The position numbers and the translations under genes are program-made. Below the pieces are notes generated by a model, which saw nothing but the letters and a program-made list of their open reading frames with translations, made no database searches and had not been told where the DNA came from. From Exobacillus caeni (GTDB taxonomy: Bacteria; Bacillota; Bacilli; Bacillales; Guptibacillaceae), in contig NZ_SWLG01000012.1 in NCBI RefSeq assembly GCF_005747095.1, positions 79,136 to 143,135 of the forward strand: 64,000 nucleotides of DNA, in the 5' to 3' direction. Positions 44,125 to 53,368 of this stretch are shown piece by piece. Every line of letters begins with the position of its first letter. Positions within the stretch are counted from its first letter, which is position 1.

Positions 44125-45138
44125 ATGGATGCGCTGCGTTATGTGTTTAAACGGATTCTGTTGATGATTCCGATCTTAATCGGGATAAGCATCCTAACAT
44201 TTTTTATCTCAAACACGATTCCGGGAGATCCTGCCCGCCTGATTCTCGGGCCAAAAGCGACACCGGATGGAATCGAAGAGTTACGAGAGGAAATGGGGCT
44301 AAACGATCCGCTTTATGTGCAGTATGGCAGGTACGTTAACGGAATCTTCCACGGTGACCTGGGTGAGAGTACTTACTCCCAGCAGCCGGTGATCGATGAT
44401 CTGGAAAGATATTTTCCGGCAACACTGGAGCTGACCTTGTTCGCAATGTTGATCACCGTCCTAATCGGGATTCCGTTCGGGGTTATCAGTGCAAGTAAGA
44501 AGGACAAACTGCCCGATCAATTCACAAGGGTGTTTGCGCTCCTTGGGGTAGCGATGCCTGCATTCTGGCTGGGTTTACTTTTCCTTTTGCTCTTCTATCT
44601 AAAGCTCGGTATCCTGCCTGGATCCGGGAGGCTTGACAACGGTGTCTCCCCGCCGGATATGATCACTGGAATGTACACAGTTGATGCACTGTTAACAGGA
44701 AACATGGTTGCATTTAAATCAGCTTTAATCCATTTGATATTGCCGGGGATCACCCAGGCGGCCGTCACGATCGGAATGATCACCAGAATGACGCGCTCAT
44801 CCATGCTGGAAGTGCTGCAAAGTGACTATATCCGCACTGCTCAGGCAAAAGGCGGCTCCGAGAACAGGGTCCTTTACGGACATGCGCTTCGAAACGGCAT
44901 CATGCCGGTCATCACGCTTCTCGGTATGACATTTGGCCATGCATTAGGCGGAAGTGTTCTCGTCGAATCAGTATTTTCATGGCCCGGTCTTGGAAAGTAT
45001 GCGGTAAACGCGATCACGTATCTCGATTTTCCAGCCGTAATGGGGGTAACTTTACTGATCGCATTGTTGTTCATCACGGTTAACCTGATTATAGACACGA
45101 TGTATCACCTGATTGATCCACGATTGAAATATAACTAA
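44125..45138 (+). CDS. Peptide-type ABC importer, permease (DppB-like)
   Basis: Inner-membrane permease of 337 aa with six helices. The N-terminal helix with NTIPGDPA and the cytoplasmic EAA loop (RTAQAKGGSENRVLYGHALRN region, residues about 235-255) are typical of DppB/OppB. ATG after AAGGGGGAG. Confidence 0.92.
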   Translation: MDALRYVFKRILLMIPILIGISILTFFISNTIPGDPARLILGPKATPDGIEELREEMGLNDPLYVQYGRYVNGIFHGDLGESTYSQQPVIDDLERYFPATLELTLFAMLITVLIGIPFGVISASKKDKLPDQFTRVFALLGVAMPAFWLGLLFLLLFYLKLGILPGSGRLDNGVSPPDMITGMYTVDALLTGNMVAFKSALIHLILPGITQAAVTIGMITRMTRSSMLEVLQSDYIRTAQAKGGSENRVLYGHALRNGIMPVITLLGMTFGHALGGSVLVESVFSWPGLGKYAVNAITYLDFPAVMGVTLLIALLFITVNLIIDTMYHLIDPRLKYN

Positions 45139-45154
45139 GGGGGGAGGGCTTACC

Positions 45155-45973
45155 TTGGTACGTCGAATGATCAACAGTCCCTTGACCATCCTGGGGCTTG
45201 TCCTGGTACTTCTCATCATCATTACTGCAATCTTCGCGCCGGTTATAGCCACTCATAATCCAACAGAAGTTAACTTGCTGTCAAAGCTGGAAGGACCGAG
45301 CGGTGAACATTTCTTTGGAACAGATGAAGTTGGACGAGACATTTTCAGCCGGATTGTTTATGGCACAAGAATTTCTTTGAAAATCGGTTTGCTTGTCGTA
45401 TTGATCTCGTTCCCGATCGGTACCATTCTCGGAGCGATAGCGGGATATATCGGAGGAAGAATCGACCAGATCATCATGAGGGCAACAGACATTTTTCTAT
45501 CTTTTCCGGGGATTATCCTCGCGATGTCGATCGCAGCAGCTTTAGGGCCATCGATTGAAAACGTTCTGCTGGCACTGGCAGCAACCTGGTGGCCATGGTA
45601 CACACGTATCGTCCGCTCTTCGGTATTGTCATTGAAAAACTCTGAATTCATTGAGGCATCACGAGCACTCGGAGCGAATCCGTTCAGAATCTTGTTTAAA
45701 GAAGTTATTCCAAACGCGATCGCACCTGCTAGTATTCAGGCATCACTCGACCTTGGTTTCGTAATCCTTGCCGCAGCCGGCTTAAGTTTTATCGGGCTCG
45801 GTGCACAACCGCCATCACCTGAATGGGGCGCGATGCTTTCTTCGAGCCGAGAAATCATAAGAGATGCATGGTGGGCTGCTACGTTCCCTGGTATCGCGAT
45901 CCTCATAACAGTACTTGGCTTCAACCTGATGGGTGATGGACTCAGGGACGTTCTTGATCCAAAACAACGTTAA
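45155..45973 (+). CDS. Peptide-type ABC importer, permease (DppC-like)
   Basis: Second permease, 272 aa, with the DppC features: an N-terminal helix, FGTDEVGRDIFSRIVYG near residue 50, and the EAA loop EASRALGANPFRILFKEVIPNA cited here by its position near residues 168-190. TTG start preceded by GGGGGGAGGG, which is decisive for this start. Confidence 0.92.
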   Translation: MVRRMINSPLTILGLVLVLLIIITAIFAPVIATHNPTEVNLLSKLEGPSGEHFFGTDEVGRDIFSRIVYGTRISLKIGLLVVLISFPIGTILGAIAGYIGGRIDQIIMRATDIFLSFPGIILAMSIAAALGPSIENVLLALAATWWPWYTRIVRSSVLSLKNSEFIEASRALGANPFRILFKEVIPNAIAPASIQASLDLGFVILAAAGLSFIGLGAQPPSPEWGAMLSSSREIIRDAWWAATFPGIAILITVLGFNLMGDGLRDVLDPKQR

Positions 45974-46071
45974 CCATTCTATGTAACACATAGATGATTC
46001 TTCCTTGAAAGGGGGATAGGGGGAGCAGGGTTAGGTAAGTTTTATCTATTAAAAAATGAGGGGGAAACGAA

Positions 46072-47733
46072 GTGAAGCACAAAAACCTTTGGGCAAAACT
46101 GGCGCTGTTTTTGTTGATCGCTGTCGTCGTTCTTAGTGGATGCACAGGGAAGTATGGAAATGAAGCCACAAGCGGAAATGCCGGTACCAATAATTCCGGC
46201 GACACAAGCGGAGAAAATACTGATGATGCACCAGCAGCAAATGAAAACTTTGATGAAAATGTGTTTAACTTTGCGACAAACCAGGATATTCCTCAATTAG
46301 ACCCACACGGTTCTGCAGCAAACACGTCTTTCCGTGTAACGTATATGCTGTATGATCGCCTTGTCACATACGAAGGTTCTTCTACTGAGCCAAAACCGAT
46401 GCTTGCTGAAAGCTGGGACATTTCTGATGACAACAAAACATACACGTTCCATCTGCGTGAGGATGCCAAATTCCATGACGGCACTCCAGTAACAGCCGAA
46501 GCAGTCAAGTACTCTTTCACCCGTGCGATCGACGTGAACAAGTCTGCTGCAGGTATCTTCAAAAAAGTAATCGACAAGGACAGCTTCGAGATCGTTGATG
46601 ATCATACGATTAAAATCACATTAAAGAAACCATTCGGTCCGTTTATCAAGACACTTGGGACTGTATTTGCAAACATTCTCAACCCGAACCTTGCAGAAAA
46701 CCACGGCGATGACCTTGGCGAAAGCTATATTGCTGATAAGGAAGTCGGATCTGGCCCGTATATCTTAGAGAGCTGGGACCGCGGCCAGAAACTCGTCTTA
46801 AAGGCAAACCCGGATTATTGGGGAGAAAAACCGACGATGGAAACTATCAACGTTATCATCGTTCCAGAACCATCTACTGCACGGCTGATGCTTGAAAAAG
46901 GCGAAATAGACATGATTGACAACACGATGATTTCTCCGGAAGTGTTAAAACAGATGGATGGTAAAAATGGTGTGAAAGTAGTTAAATCTGCTGGTTACCA
47001 GATCGACTATATGCCGATGAACATGACAAGCGGAGCACTTGCTGACAAGAAAGTACGCCAGGCGATCGCCCACAGTATCAACTATGATGCATTGCTAGAA
47101 AGTGTATATCTTGGCGAAGCAGACCGTATCGGCGGCGCTGTTCCGGACGGCATGTTTGGATTCAACCCTGATGCGAAGCTTTATGATTATGATCTTGATA
47201 AAGCGAAAAAGCTTCTTGAAGAAGCAGGGTATGCTGAAGGATTGAAGCTTGAGATCGCAATCTCTGAAAATAACGAAGTACGTAAAAACACAGCGCTCTT
47301 ACTGCAGTCTGACCTTGCGAAAGTAGGCGTGGAGCTTGAAATTAAAACTTACGCATGGCCGACATTCCTTGATCTAGTAACGACAGGAAAACATAACTTC
47401 GGGTTAGTATCATGGACTCCTGACTATCCGGATCCAGATTATAACCTCTGGTATTTCGGCCACTCTTCAAGTAAAGGTCCTGGCTTCAACCTTGCATTCT
47501 ATGAAAATAAGAAAGTGGATGAACTTCTAGAAACAGCAAGAGCAAGCACGAACGAAGACGAGCGTGCCGCTGCCTATAAAGAAATCCAGGATATTATGGC
47601 TGAAGAAGTACCATATATCTTCGTTGCACAGCCTTACGTTCAGGCTCCGCTTCGTGATTGGGTTAAAGGCTATGAAATCAACCCGATGAACACGTGGTAT
47701 GTTCCTTTTAACAAAATTACAAAAGCACAATAG
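46072..47733 (+). CDS. Peptide-type ABC importer, substrate-binding lipoprotein
   Basis: Extracellular solute-binding protein family 5 (DppA/OppA type), 553 aa. A lipoprotein signal ends at VLSGC with the acylated C24. A Gly/Asn/Asp-rich spacer follows, then the family core starting FATNQDIPQLDPHG. The conserved LAESWDISDDNKTYTFHLR region is present. It captures the substrate outside the cell and hands it to the permeases. GTG start after GAGGGGG. Family 5 proteins bind peptides but also opines, glutathione and nickel, so the ligand remains open. Confidence 0.92.
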   Translation: MKHKNLWAKLALFLLIAVVVLSGCTGKYGNEATSGNAGTNNSGDTSGENTDDAPAANENFDENVFNFATNQDIPQLDPHGSAANTSFRVTYMLYDRLVTYEGSSTEPKPMLAESWDISDDNKTYTFHLREDAKFHDGTPVTAEAVKYSFTRAIDVNKSAAGIFKKVIDKDSFEIVDDHTIKITLKKPFGPFIKTLGTVFANILNPNLAENHGDDLGESYIADKEVGSGPYILESWDRGQKLVLKANPDYWGEKPTMETINVIIVPEPSTARLMLEKGEIDMIDNTMISPEVLKQMDGKNGVKVVKSAGYQIDYMPMNMTSGALADKKVRQAIAHSINYDALLESVYLGEADRIGGAVPDGMFGFNPDAKLYDYDLDKAKKLLEEAGYAEGLKLEIAISENNEVRKNTALLLQSDLAKVGVELEIKTYAWPTFLDLVTTGKHNFGLVSWTPDYPDPDYNLWYFGHSSSKGPGFNLAFYENKKVDELLETARASTNEDERAAAYKEIQDIMAEEVPYIFVAQPYVQAPLRDWVKGYEINPMNTWYVPFNKITKAQ

Positions 47734-47744
47734 GCAAGAAGGAA

Positions 47745-47775
47745 AAGCGGTTGTTATATGGCAACCGCCTTCCTC
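47745..47775 (+). terminator. Hairpin after the binding-protein gene
   Basis: AAGCGGTTG and CAACCGCCTT pair around TTATATGG; the tract behind is CCTCTTTG with no clean T-run. It may be a partial terminator or a stabilising stem, which would favour excess binding protein over the hydrolases downstream. Confidence 0.55.
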
Positions 47776-47799
47776 TTTGATTTAAGGAGATGAGAAGAG

Positions 47800-48747
47800 A
47801 TGAGTGAATGGAAAATTGGGAATCTATCAGCAGCCATAGGTGAAAAAGTAAAAGACTATCTTAAATTTGATTCTGTGGAAGAAAAACTGCCTGCTTTTCT
47901 TGTGAACGGCTCTGATGAAGGGCCAAAAGTGCTAGTGCTTGGCGGTATTCACGGTTGTGAATATACATCGATCGACGCAGCTCTGAAGGTTGGAGCAGAA
48001 CTTATTCGTTCTAATGTAAAAGGGCAGGTCGTAATACTGCCGATCGCTAATCCGGCTTCCTTTTATGCACGAAGCATTTATGTCCATCCGAGAGACGGCA
48101 AGAACTTGAATCGGATGTTCCCCGGGAAAGAAACTGGGACAGATGCCGAACGTCTTGCTTTTCAACTGAATGAAACAGTCTTTAAACAGGTTGACTACAT
48201 CATTGATTTACACGGCGGTGACATGATCGAAGCGCTCGTTCCGTTCACGATCTACCATGTAACAGAAGACAAACAGGTACTAGAACAATCGAAGGAAATG
48301 GCTTCGCTCTTTGATATTGACTTTGTGATCGGAAGCAGCGGACAGGTACCGGGTTCTACCTACGGATGTGCTGCTGAACAGGGGACGCCAGCCATCATCG
48401 CTGAAGCTGGCCAGCAGGGAATCTTGAGCGGAGATAATTCCGTCCTGTTACAGGAAGGCGTGAAGAACATCCTGCGTTCCCTCGGCATGCTGGATGGAGA
48501 AGTAAAGAAAACCGATTCTACTTATCTATCGGTATTCGACTGGTACCGCTCAGACCAGAAGGCACTCTGGTACCCGGATGTGAAGATTGGGGACAATGTG
48601 GCAAACGGAGATCTGCTCGGAAAGCTTACCGATGAATTCGGAGAAACCGTGAAAGAAATCCATTCCAATACAAATGGAACAGTCCTGTTCCTGGTCACAT
48701 CGCTCGCGATCAATCCGAACGATCCGCTTCTCGCGGTGGGAGAGTGA
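47800..48747 (+). CDS. Succinylglutamate desuccinylase/aspartoacylase family protein
   Basis: Zinc deacylase of the M14-like AstE/AspA family, 315 aa. The zinc-ligand segments GGIHGCEYTS (H and E) and IDLHGGD (H) are present. The C-terminal part after residue 230 is a beta domain (VKIGDNVANGDLLGKLTDEF) of the kind found in the longer members. It removes an N-acyl group from an amino acid or similar. GGAGATGAG precedes the ATG. First of a series of hydrolases following the importer. Confidence 0.88.
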   Translation: MSEWKIGNLSAAIGEKVKDYLKFDSVEEKLPAFLVNGSDEGPKVLVLGGIHGCEYTSIDAALKVGAELIRSNVKGQVVILPIANPASFYARSIYVHPRDGKNLNRMFPGKETGTDAERLAFQLNETVFKQVDYIIDLHGGDMIEALVPFTIYHVTEDKQVLEQSKEMASLFDIDFVIGSSGQVPGSTYGCAAEQGTPAIIAEAGQQGILSGDNSVLLQEGVKNILRSLGMLDGEVKKTDSTYLSVFDWYRSDQKALWYPDVKIGDNVANGDLLGKLTDEFGETVKEIHSNTNGTVLFLVTSLAINPNDPLLAVGE

Positions 48748-48751
48748 TAGT

Positions 48752-50155
48752 ATGGATGACTTATTATTCCAATCCTTCTTAGACGTCGGTAATCTTTATC
48801 GCCAAAAGGAAGTCTCCCCTGTTGAAGTGACCCGGAAAGTTTTCGAACGAATCGAAAAGACGGAACCGGAGCTGAATGCGTTCGTTACGCTTCTAGAAGA
48901 TACGGCAATGAAACAGGCCAGTAAAGCAGAGAAGTTATTTCTTAATAAGGAAGAAACGCATCTTCTCACCGGGATACCTTTTAGTGTGAAAGATTTGTTT
49001 TATACAAAAGAAGTGCTAACTACCTGCGCTTCCAACGTTCTGAAAGATTTTAAGCCTGATTACACGGCCACAGTAGTTCAGAAGCTAAATGAAACAAATG
49101 CGGTATTATTTGGAAAAAACAACATGCTTGAGTTTGCTTACGGCATCGTTCACCCGGACTTTGGCCAGACGAACAACCCGTGGGATATCACGAAGACTTC
49201 AGGAGGTTCTTCGAGCGGTTCAGCAGCGTCCGTGGCAGCAGGTATCGGTTATTTTTCTTTAGGAACAGATACAGGCGGATCGATCCGAATCCCAGCTTCC
49301 TATTGCGGAGTCGTCGGGTTAAAGCCGACAAGGGGAATCGTCAGCACTTACGGTGTGTTTCCGCTCTCGTGGTCACTTGACCATGCGGGTCCGATCACTA
49401 GAACAGCACGGGAAGCAGCCGTTGTACTGGATGTAATCGCAGGAAACGACCTGAACGACCCGCATTCTGCAACACAAACCCTAAACCGAAGCGAGTTAAA
49501 ATCGTTCGAGCTTTCAAATTCGAAGAAACGGGTTGGCGTTTTATCGGTAGAATGCCTGAGAGGCCTTGAGCCTGATGTAAAACAGGTCTATGATAATACG
49601 CTAAAAGAAATCGAATCCCTCGGCTGGGAAGTAACCGAAGTATCGATCAACGACTGGCAGCGGTCAGAGCAAATCATCATGGACGTCCTCCTTCCGGAAG
49701 CAGCCCACATCCATAAGAAGTGGCTCGAACAAAAGAGTGATTATGCGGAATTAACGTACAAACAGATCGAAATGGGGATGGAACAAAAAGCAGTAACCTA
49801 TCTTAAGGGACTGGATGACCTTCACCGCTATACTTCTTCTGTATCGGCGTTGTTTGAAAAGGTCGATGTTCTGCTCACCCCGACCGTTGCTTTCCCGGCA
49901 CCTGAAGAAGATCCGGAAATCGGCAGCGAGGAATTGAATGAGATGGTCTTTACCGGTCCTTTCAATATTTCGGGGCATCCAGCAGTAACGATAAACATGG
50001 GCTTCTCAGGAGAAGGACTGCCGGTTGGCATGCAACTTGTGGGGCCTCACTTCCACGACATCGAACTATTGAAAATTGCAAATGTACTGGAACAAACGCA
50101 GGCAAAGAAATACCCTCCTTTTATCACAGGAGAAACAGTAAGGAGCAAAAAATAA
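48752..50155 (+). CDS. Amidase (amidase signature family)
   Basis: Amidase-signature hydrolase of 467 aa. The Ser-cisSer-Lys triad is readable: K in GIPFSVKDLF, cis-Ser in TSGGSSSGSAASVAAG and the nucleophile in GTDTGGSIRIPA. It cleaves a carboxylic amide to acid and ammonia or amine. Start at ATG 48752, four bases after the previous stop; the frame is open well upstream but inside the preceding gene. Relatives include GatA, but no gatB or gatC is present, so this is a catabolic amidase. Confidence 0.9.
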   Translation: MDDLLFQSFLDVGNLYRQKEVSPVEVTRKVFERIEKTEPELNAFVTLLEDTAMKQASKAEKLFLNKEETHLLTGIPFSVKDLFYTKEVLTTCASNVLKDFKPDYTATVVQKLNETNAVLFGKNNMLEFAYGIVHPDFGQTNNPWDITKTSGGSSSGSAASVAAGIGYFSLGTDTGGSIRIPASYCGVVGLKPTRGIVSTYGVFPLSWSLDHAGPITRTAREAAVVLDVIAGNDLNDPHSATQTLNRSELKSFELSNSKKRVGVLSVECLRGLEPDVKQVYDNTLKEIESLGWEVTEVSINDWQRSEQIIMDVLLPEAAHIHKKWLEQKSDYAELTYKQIEMGMEQKAVTYLKGLDDLHRYTSSVSALFEKVDVLLTPTVAFPAPEEDPEIGSEELNEMVFTGPFNISGHPAVTINMGFSGEGLPVGMQLVGPHFHDIELLKIANVLEQTQAKKYPPFITGETVRSKK

Positions 50156-51292
50156 ATGTCTGAGCTATTAACCTATTTGAAAGAAAACGAAAAAGATATT
50201 GAACAAACGTTATTAAAGCTCGTAACAGCAGAATCACCTTCCCGAAACAAAGCGCTGACCGATATTTGCGGGTTAGTTTTAAAAGAAGAGTTTGATAGAT
50301 TGGTAGGCGGGAAGGCAGAAACGATTATAAAAGAGGAAGTCGGAAACCAATACCGGTTCACCTACGGAACTGGAGATGAGTCAGAACAAATCTTGATCAT
50401 CGGTCATTACGATACTGTCTGGGACCAGGGGGCGTTGCCGATTCGAAAGGAAAACGGAAAGCTTTACGGGCCAGGGGCGTTCGACATGAAAGGCGGATTG
50501 ACGATCACCTTCTGGGCGTTACGGGCTCTTAAGGAAGCTGGTATAACCGGTAAACGGAAAATCGTGGTGCTCGTCACATCGGATGAGGAGATCGGCAGTG
50601 ATCATTCCCGTGCACTTATTGAAGAGGAAGCGAAGAAAAGCGTGATGGTATTTGTCCCTGAATCAAGCATCTCCCCAGATGGCGCGGTGAAAACCGCCCG
50701 TAAAGGAGTCGGGATCTTAAAACTAAAAGTATATGGGAAAGCAGTCCATGCTGGAATCGATCCGTGGAGCGGTGTGAGTGCGATCGATGAACTAGCCCTG
50801 CAAATCGCAGATCTTAAAAAGCTTGATAACAAAGAAGACGGCATCTCAATCAATATCGGAAAAATTTCCGGCGGAACAAGGACGAATGTTGTTGCTGCCT
50901 ATGCGGAAGCAGAAGTGGACATCCGCTTCGAGAAAAAACAGCAGGGGGATGAACTTGAAAAAGCAGTGCTCAATCGTCCTGTCTTCATCGAAGGGGCAAC
51001 TGTCGAGATGGAAGGCGGTATCAACCGGTATCCTCTTGAAAGAACAGAAAAAGTTGTTTCGCTTTATGAGCAGCTAAAAGAAATAGCAGCAGAGCACGGT
51101 TACATATTAAAGGAAGGAAAATCAGGAGGAGGAAGTGACGGCAACTTTACCGCAGGAGTCGGAGTGCCGACGATCGATGGCCTCGGCCCTGTTGGGGACG
51201 GTGCCCATGCGGAGAATGAACACATCATCCTGGAGAACCTGCCGTACCGTGCAGCATTGGTCGCTGAAGTATTAAAACGAAATATCGGATAA
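50156..51292 (+). CDS. M20-family metallopeptidase (carboxypeptidase G2-like)
   Basis: Di-zinc M20 peptidase of 378 aa. Visible metal and catalytic residues include H and D in IGHYDTVW, D in GAFDMKGG, the EE pair in TSDEEIGS, the E in VPESS, and the final H in DGAHAENEH. The dimerisation domain lies at about residues 175-290. It removes a C-terminal or acyl-linked amino acid; CPG2 relatives release glutamate. The ATG follows the amidase stop with no gap, with AAGGAG inside the end of the amidase gene. Confidence 0.9.
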   Translation: MSELLTYLKENEKDIEQTLLKLVTAESPSRNKALTDICGLVLKEEFDRLVGGKAETIIKEEVGNQYRFTYGTGDESEQILIIGHYDTVWDQGALPIRKENGKLYGPGAFDMKGGLTITFWALRALKEAGITGKRKIVVLVTSDEEIGSDHSRALIEEEAKKSVMVFVPESSISPDGAVKTARKGVGILKLKVYGKAVHAGIDPWSGVSAIDELALQIADLKKLDNKEDGISINIGKISGGTRTNVVAAYAEAEVDIRFEKKQQGDELEKAVLNRPVFIEGATVEMEGGINRYPLERTEKVVSLYEQLKEIAAEHGYILKEGKSGGGSDGNFTAGVGVPTIDGLGPVGDGAHAENEHIILENLPYRAALVAEVLKRNIG

Positions 51293-51306
51293 GGGGTGAT
51301 AGGAAA

Positions 51307-52059
51307 GTGGATATGATGACGATGAACTTGAGCCGATATAAGGAGATCAAGAAAACCATCAACACCGTGCTCGTGCCGATCGGCATGGTCGAGGCGCACG
51401 GCCCGCATTGTGCACTCGGAACAGACGTGTTGATTCCTCGTGAATTTGTCAAAAGGCTCGAGGAGAAGATCGGGGACAAGATGTTGATGGCTCCTGAAGT
51501 CGCATACGGGCACTCATGGGGACTGTCTCCATTTGCCGGGACAATCGATATTTCCTCAGAAGCTTTCTCAAATTATGTGTTCGAAATTTGCAGGGGCTTT
51601 TACAAGAACGGATTCACAAACATCATTCTGTTGAACGGCCACGGAGGAAACATCGCAAACCTTGAGATAGTCGCTGAGAAACTCGCAGACCTCGGTGGAA
51701 GAGTACTGACACTTAGCTGGTTCATCGACTATAGGGAGCAGATCAAAGAGATAGCATCTGAACCTGGCCATGCCGGAGAAGACGAGACATCACTGGTTCT
51801 CGCGATCGATCCGAAGCTTGCTTATACAGAAGGTGTCGGAAATCATGAAATCCCGATACCGAAAAAATTAAAATTTAAGGATGGCGGAAGGACCCTTTAT
51901 CCGGAAGGCTTTTCTGGGAATGCCGGAGCGGCTTCCGTAGAAAAAGGCGAAAGGTTGTATGATTTACTGACAGACCTAATTGAAAAAGACATTGAGATGC
52001 TATGGGAAATCGAATCAAAACAGGGAGGGCGATTAAATGGTGTTACGGTGGACAGCTGA
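51307..52059 (+). CDS. Creatininase-family amidohydrolase
   Basis: Creatininase (creatinine amidohydrolase) family protein of 250 aa, a metal enzyme that opens or closes small lactam rings or cleaves amides. Metal-binding segments are MVEAHGPHCALGTDVLIP (E, H, D), LNGHGGN and GHAGEDETS. In family members these supply Zn/Mn ligands. With the hydantoinases 17 kb upstream it is a second ring-opening type of enzyme in the island. GTG start after AAGGGGTGATAGG. Its end overlaps the next start by 23 bp. Confidence 0.88.
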   Translation: MDMMTMNLSRYKEIKKTINTVLVPIGMVEAHGPHCALGTDVLIPREFVKRLEEKIGDKMLMAPEVAYGHSWGLSPFAGTIDISSEAFSNYVFEICRGFYKNGFTNIILLNGHGGNIANLEIVAEKLADLGGRVLTLSWFIDYREQIKEIASEPGHAGEDETSLVLAIDPKLAYTEGVGNHEIPIPKKLKFKDGGRTLYPEGFSGNAGAASVEKGERLYDLLTDLIEKDIEMLWEIESKQGGRLNGVTVDS

Positions 52060-53305
52060 ACCGACAGGAGAAGCGATCGTTAATGTGGTGTTAAGCCTGA
52101 ACGAACAGGCACAGAAATTGCACGGCCAGGAAGTGGCAACAGCAAGTTACAGTAACGTGAAGCCAACCTTAAAGTCGTTCGATGAAATCGGCTTGAAAAT
52201 TGACGAGATCGAAAGTGCGATTCAGGACTTAAAAGGCCATGAAGGACGTTACCTTCGCTCCATGGTGAATGCGTTCCGTTATTTCGGATACAGCCTCCAG
52301 GGGGATGATCTGTCTTATGAGGAGTATATCGCAAATATCCAGGAGCTGCCGTCAACATTGATCACCGAGGAGCAAATCACCCGGCAGCAGGAAATTGTGG
52401 AAGAGGGTTTAACAAACCTGGGTTACAAAGGAACGTTTAAAGAGAAAGCCGACAAATGGCACACCGATACGTTGATCGACCCGGAAAAAGTAACCGCTGT
52501 AGCGGAATCACTGAAAGAAAAAAGTAAGCAGGGTACGCTGGAGCGGGTTATCAGACTTCCGGAAGAAGACGGTATCAACACGATCAAATCGATAAGGGAT
52601 GTTTTCTGGAGTGGTTATTCGAAATATTCCGGTAATTTCCGGGGAAATCTGACATTTAATATTGACCGCCCGTGGACAGAGCCGGTGCTTGCCCAGATCA
52701 TGTGCCATGAAGGTTACCCGGGGCACCAGGCATTTTATTGCCGCTGGGATTACTTGTTCCAGCAGGGGAAATTACCGCTTGAAGCTTCCTACTATTTGAT
52801 CAACACACCGACGAACGCATTATTTGAAGGCGGCCCGGAAAGCGCACTCCATTTTCTCGCCTGGGACCGGGACGAACAGGAAACAGAAGGGATAACGAAA
52901 CAGGCGAAACAACAATATAAACTTGGCAGGGACTACATCGACTACCAGCGAATGGCGATGACGAATGCCTGCTACATGTATAACTTCGGCCAGTTCAATA
53001 AGGAAGAAGCAGTCGAATATATGATCACGACAGGAAATCTAACTTCTGTAGAAGCGAACAATTGCTATCGATTCTTCTCCGATCCGATTCAACGAACCTA
53101 TTATCCGAGCTATTATTACGGCCGCTGGATGGTTGGGAAAGCATATGACGCTGTTGAAAAAGAAAAACGGGCTGACTTTTTTAAAGTATTATATGACACT
53201 CCGCATACGACAAACACCTTCATCGACGCCGTCAGTAAGCTAACAGGAAAAGAGTTTGCACCTTTCGACCGTGTGAAAACAGCAGAAGAAGATTTTGCAC
53301 TCTAA
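52037..53305 (+). CDS. DUF885-family metallopeptidase-like protein, short form
   Basis: 422-aa protein with the hallmark HEGYPGHQ of DUF885 proteins, which are probably zinc peptidases. A downstream Glu-containing segment (NALFEGGPESALHFL) is also conserved. Typical family members are about 550-600 aa; this one lacks part of the usual N-terminal region but begins with a strong GGGAGGG site, so it looks like a genuine short form and not a broken gene. The substrate is unknown; it belongs to the hydrolase series of the island. Confidence 0.8.
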   Translation: MVLRWTAEPTGEAIVNVVLSLNEQAQKLHGQEVATASYSNVKPTLKSFDEIGLKIDEIESAIQDLKGHEGRYLRSMVNAFRYFGYSLQGDDLSYEEYIANIQELPSTLITEEQITRQQEIVEEGLTNLGYKGTFKEKADKWHTDTLIDPEKVTAVAESLKEKSKQGTLERVIRLPEEDGINTIKSIRDVFWSGYSKYSGNFRGNLTFNIDRPWTEPVLAQIMCHEGYPGHQAFYCRWDYLFQQGKLPLEASYYLINTPTNALFEGGPESALHFLAWDRDEQETEGITKQAKQQYKLGRDYIDYQRMAMTNACYMYNFGQFNKEEAVEYMITTGNLTSVEANNCYRFFSDPIQRTYYPSYYYGRWMVGKAYDAVEKEKRADFFKVLYDTPHTTNTFIDAVSKLTGKEFAPFDRVKTAEEDFAL

Positions 53306-53368
53306 CAGGTAGCGGCCCGATTAAGGCCATGCTCTCTTTTTAAAAAATACTACGAGAGGGTGAAAAGA

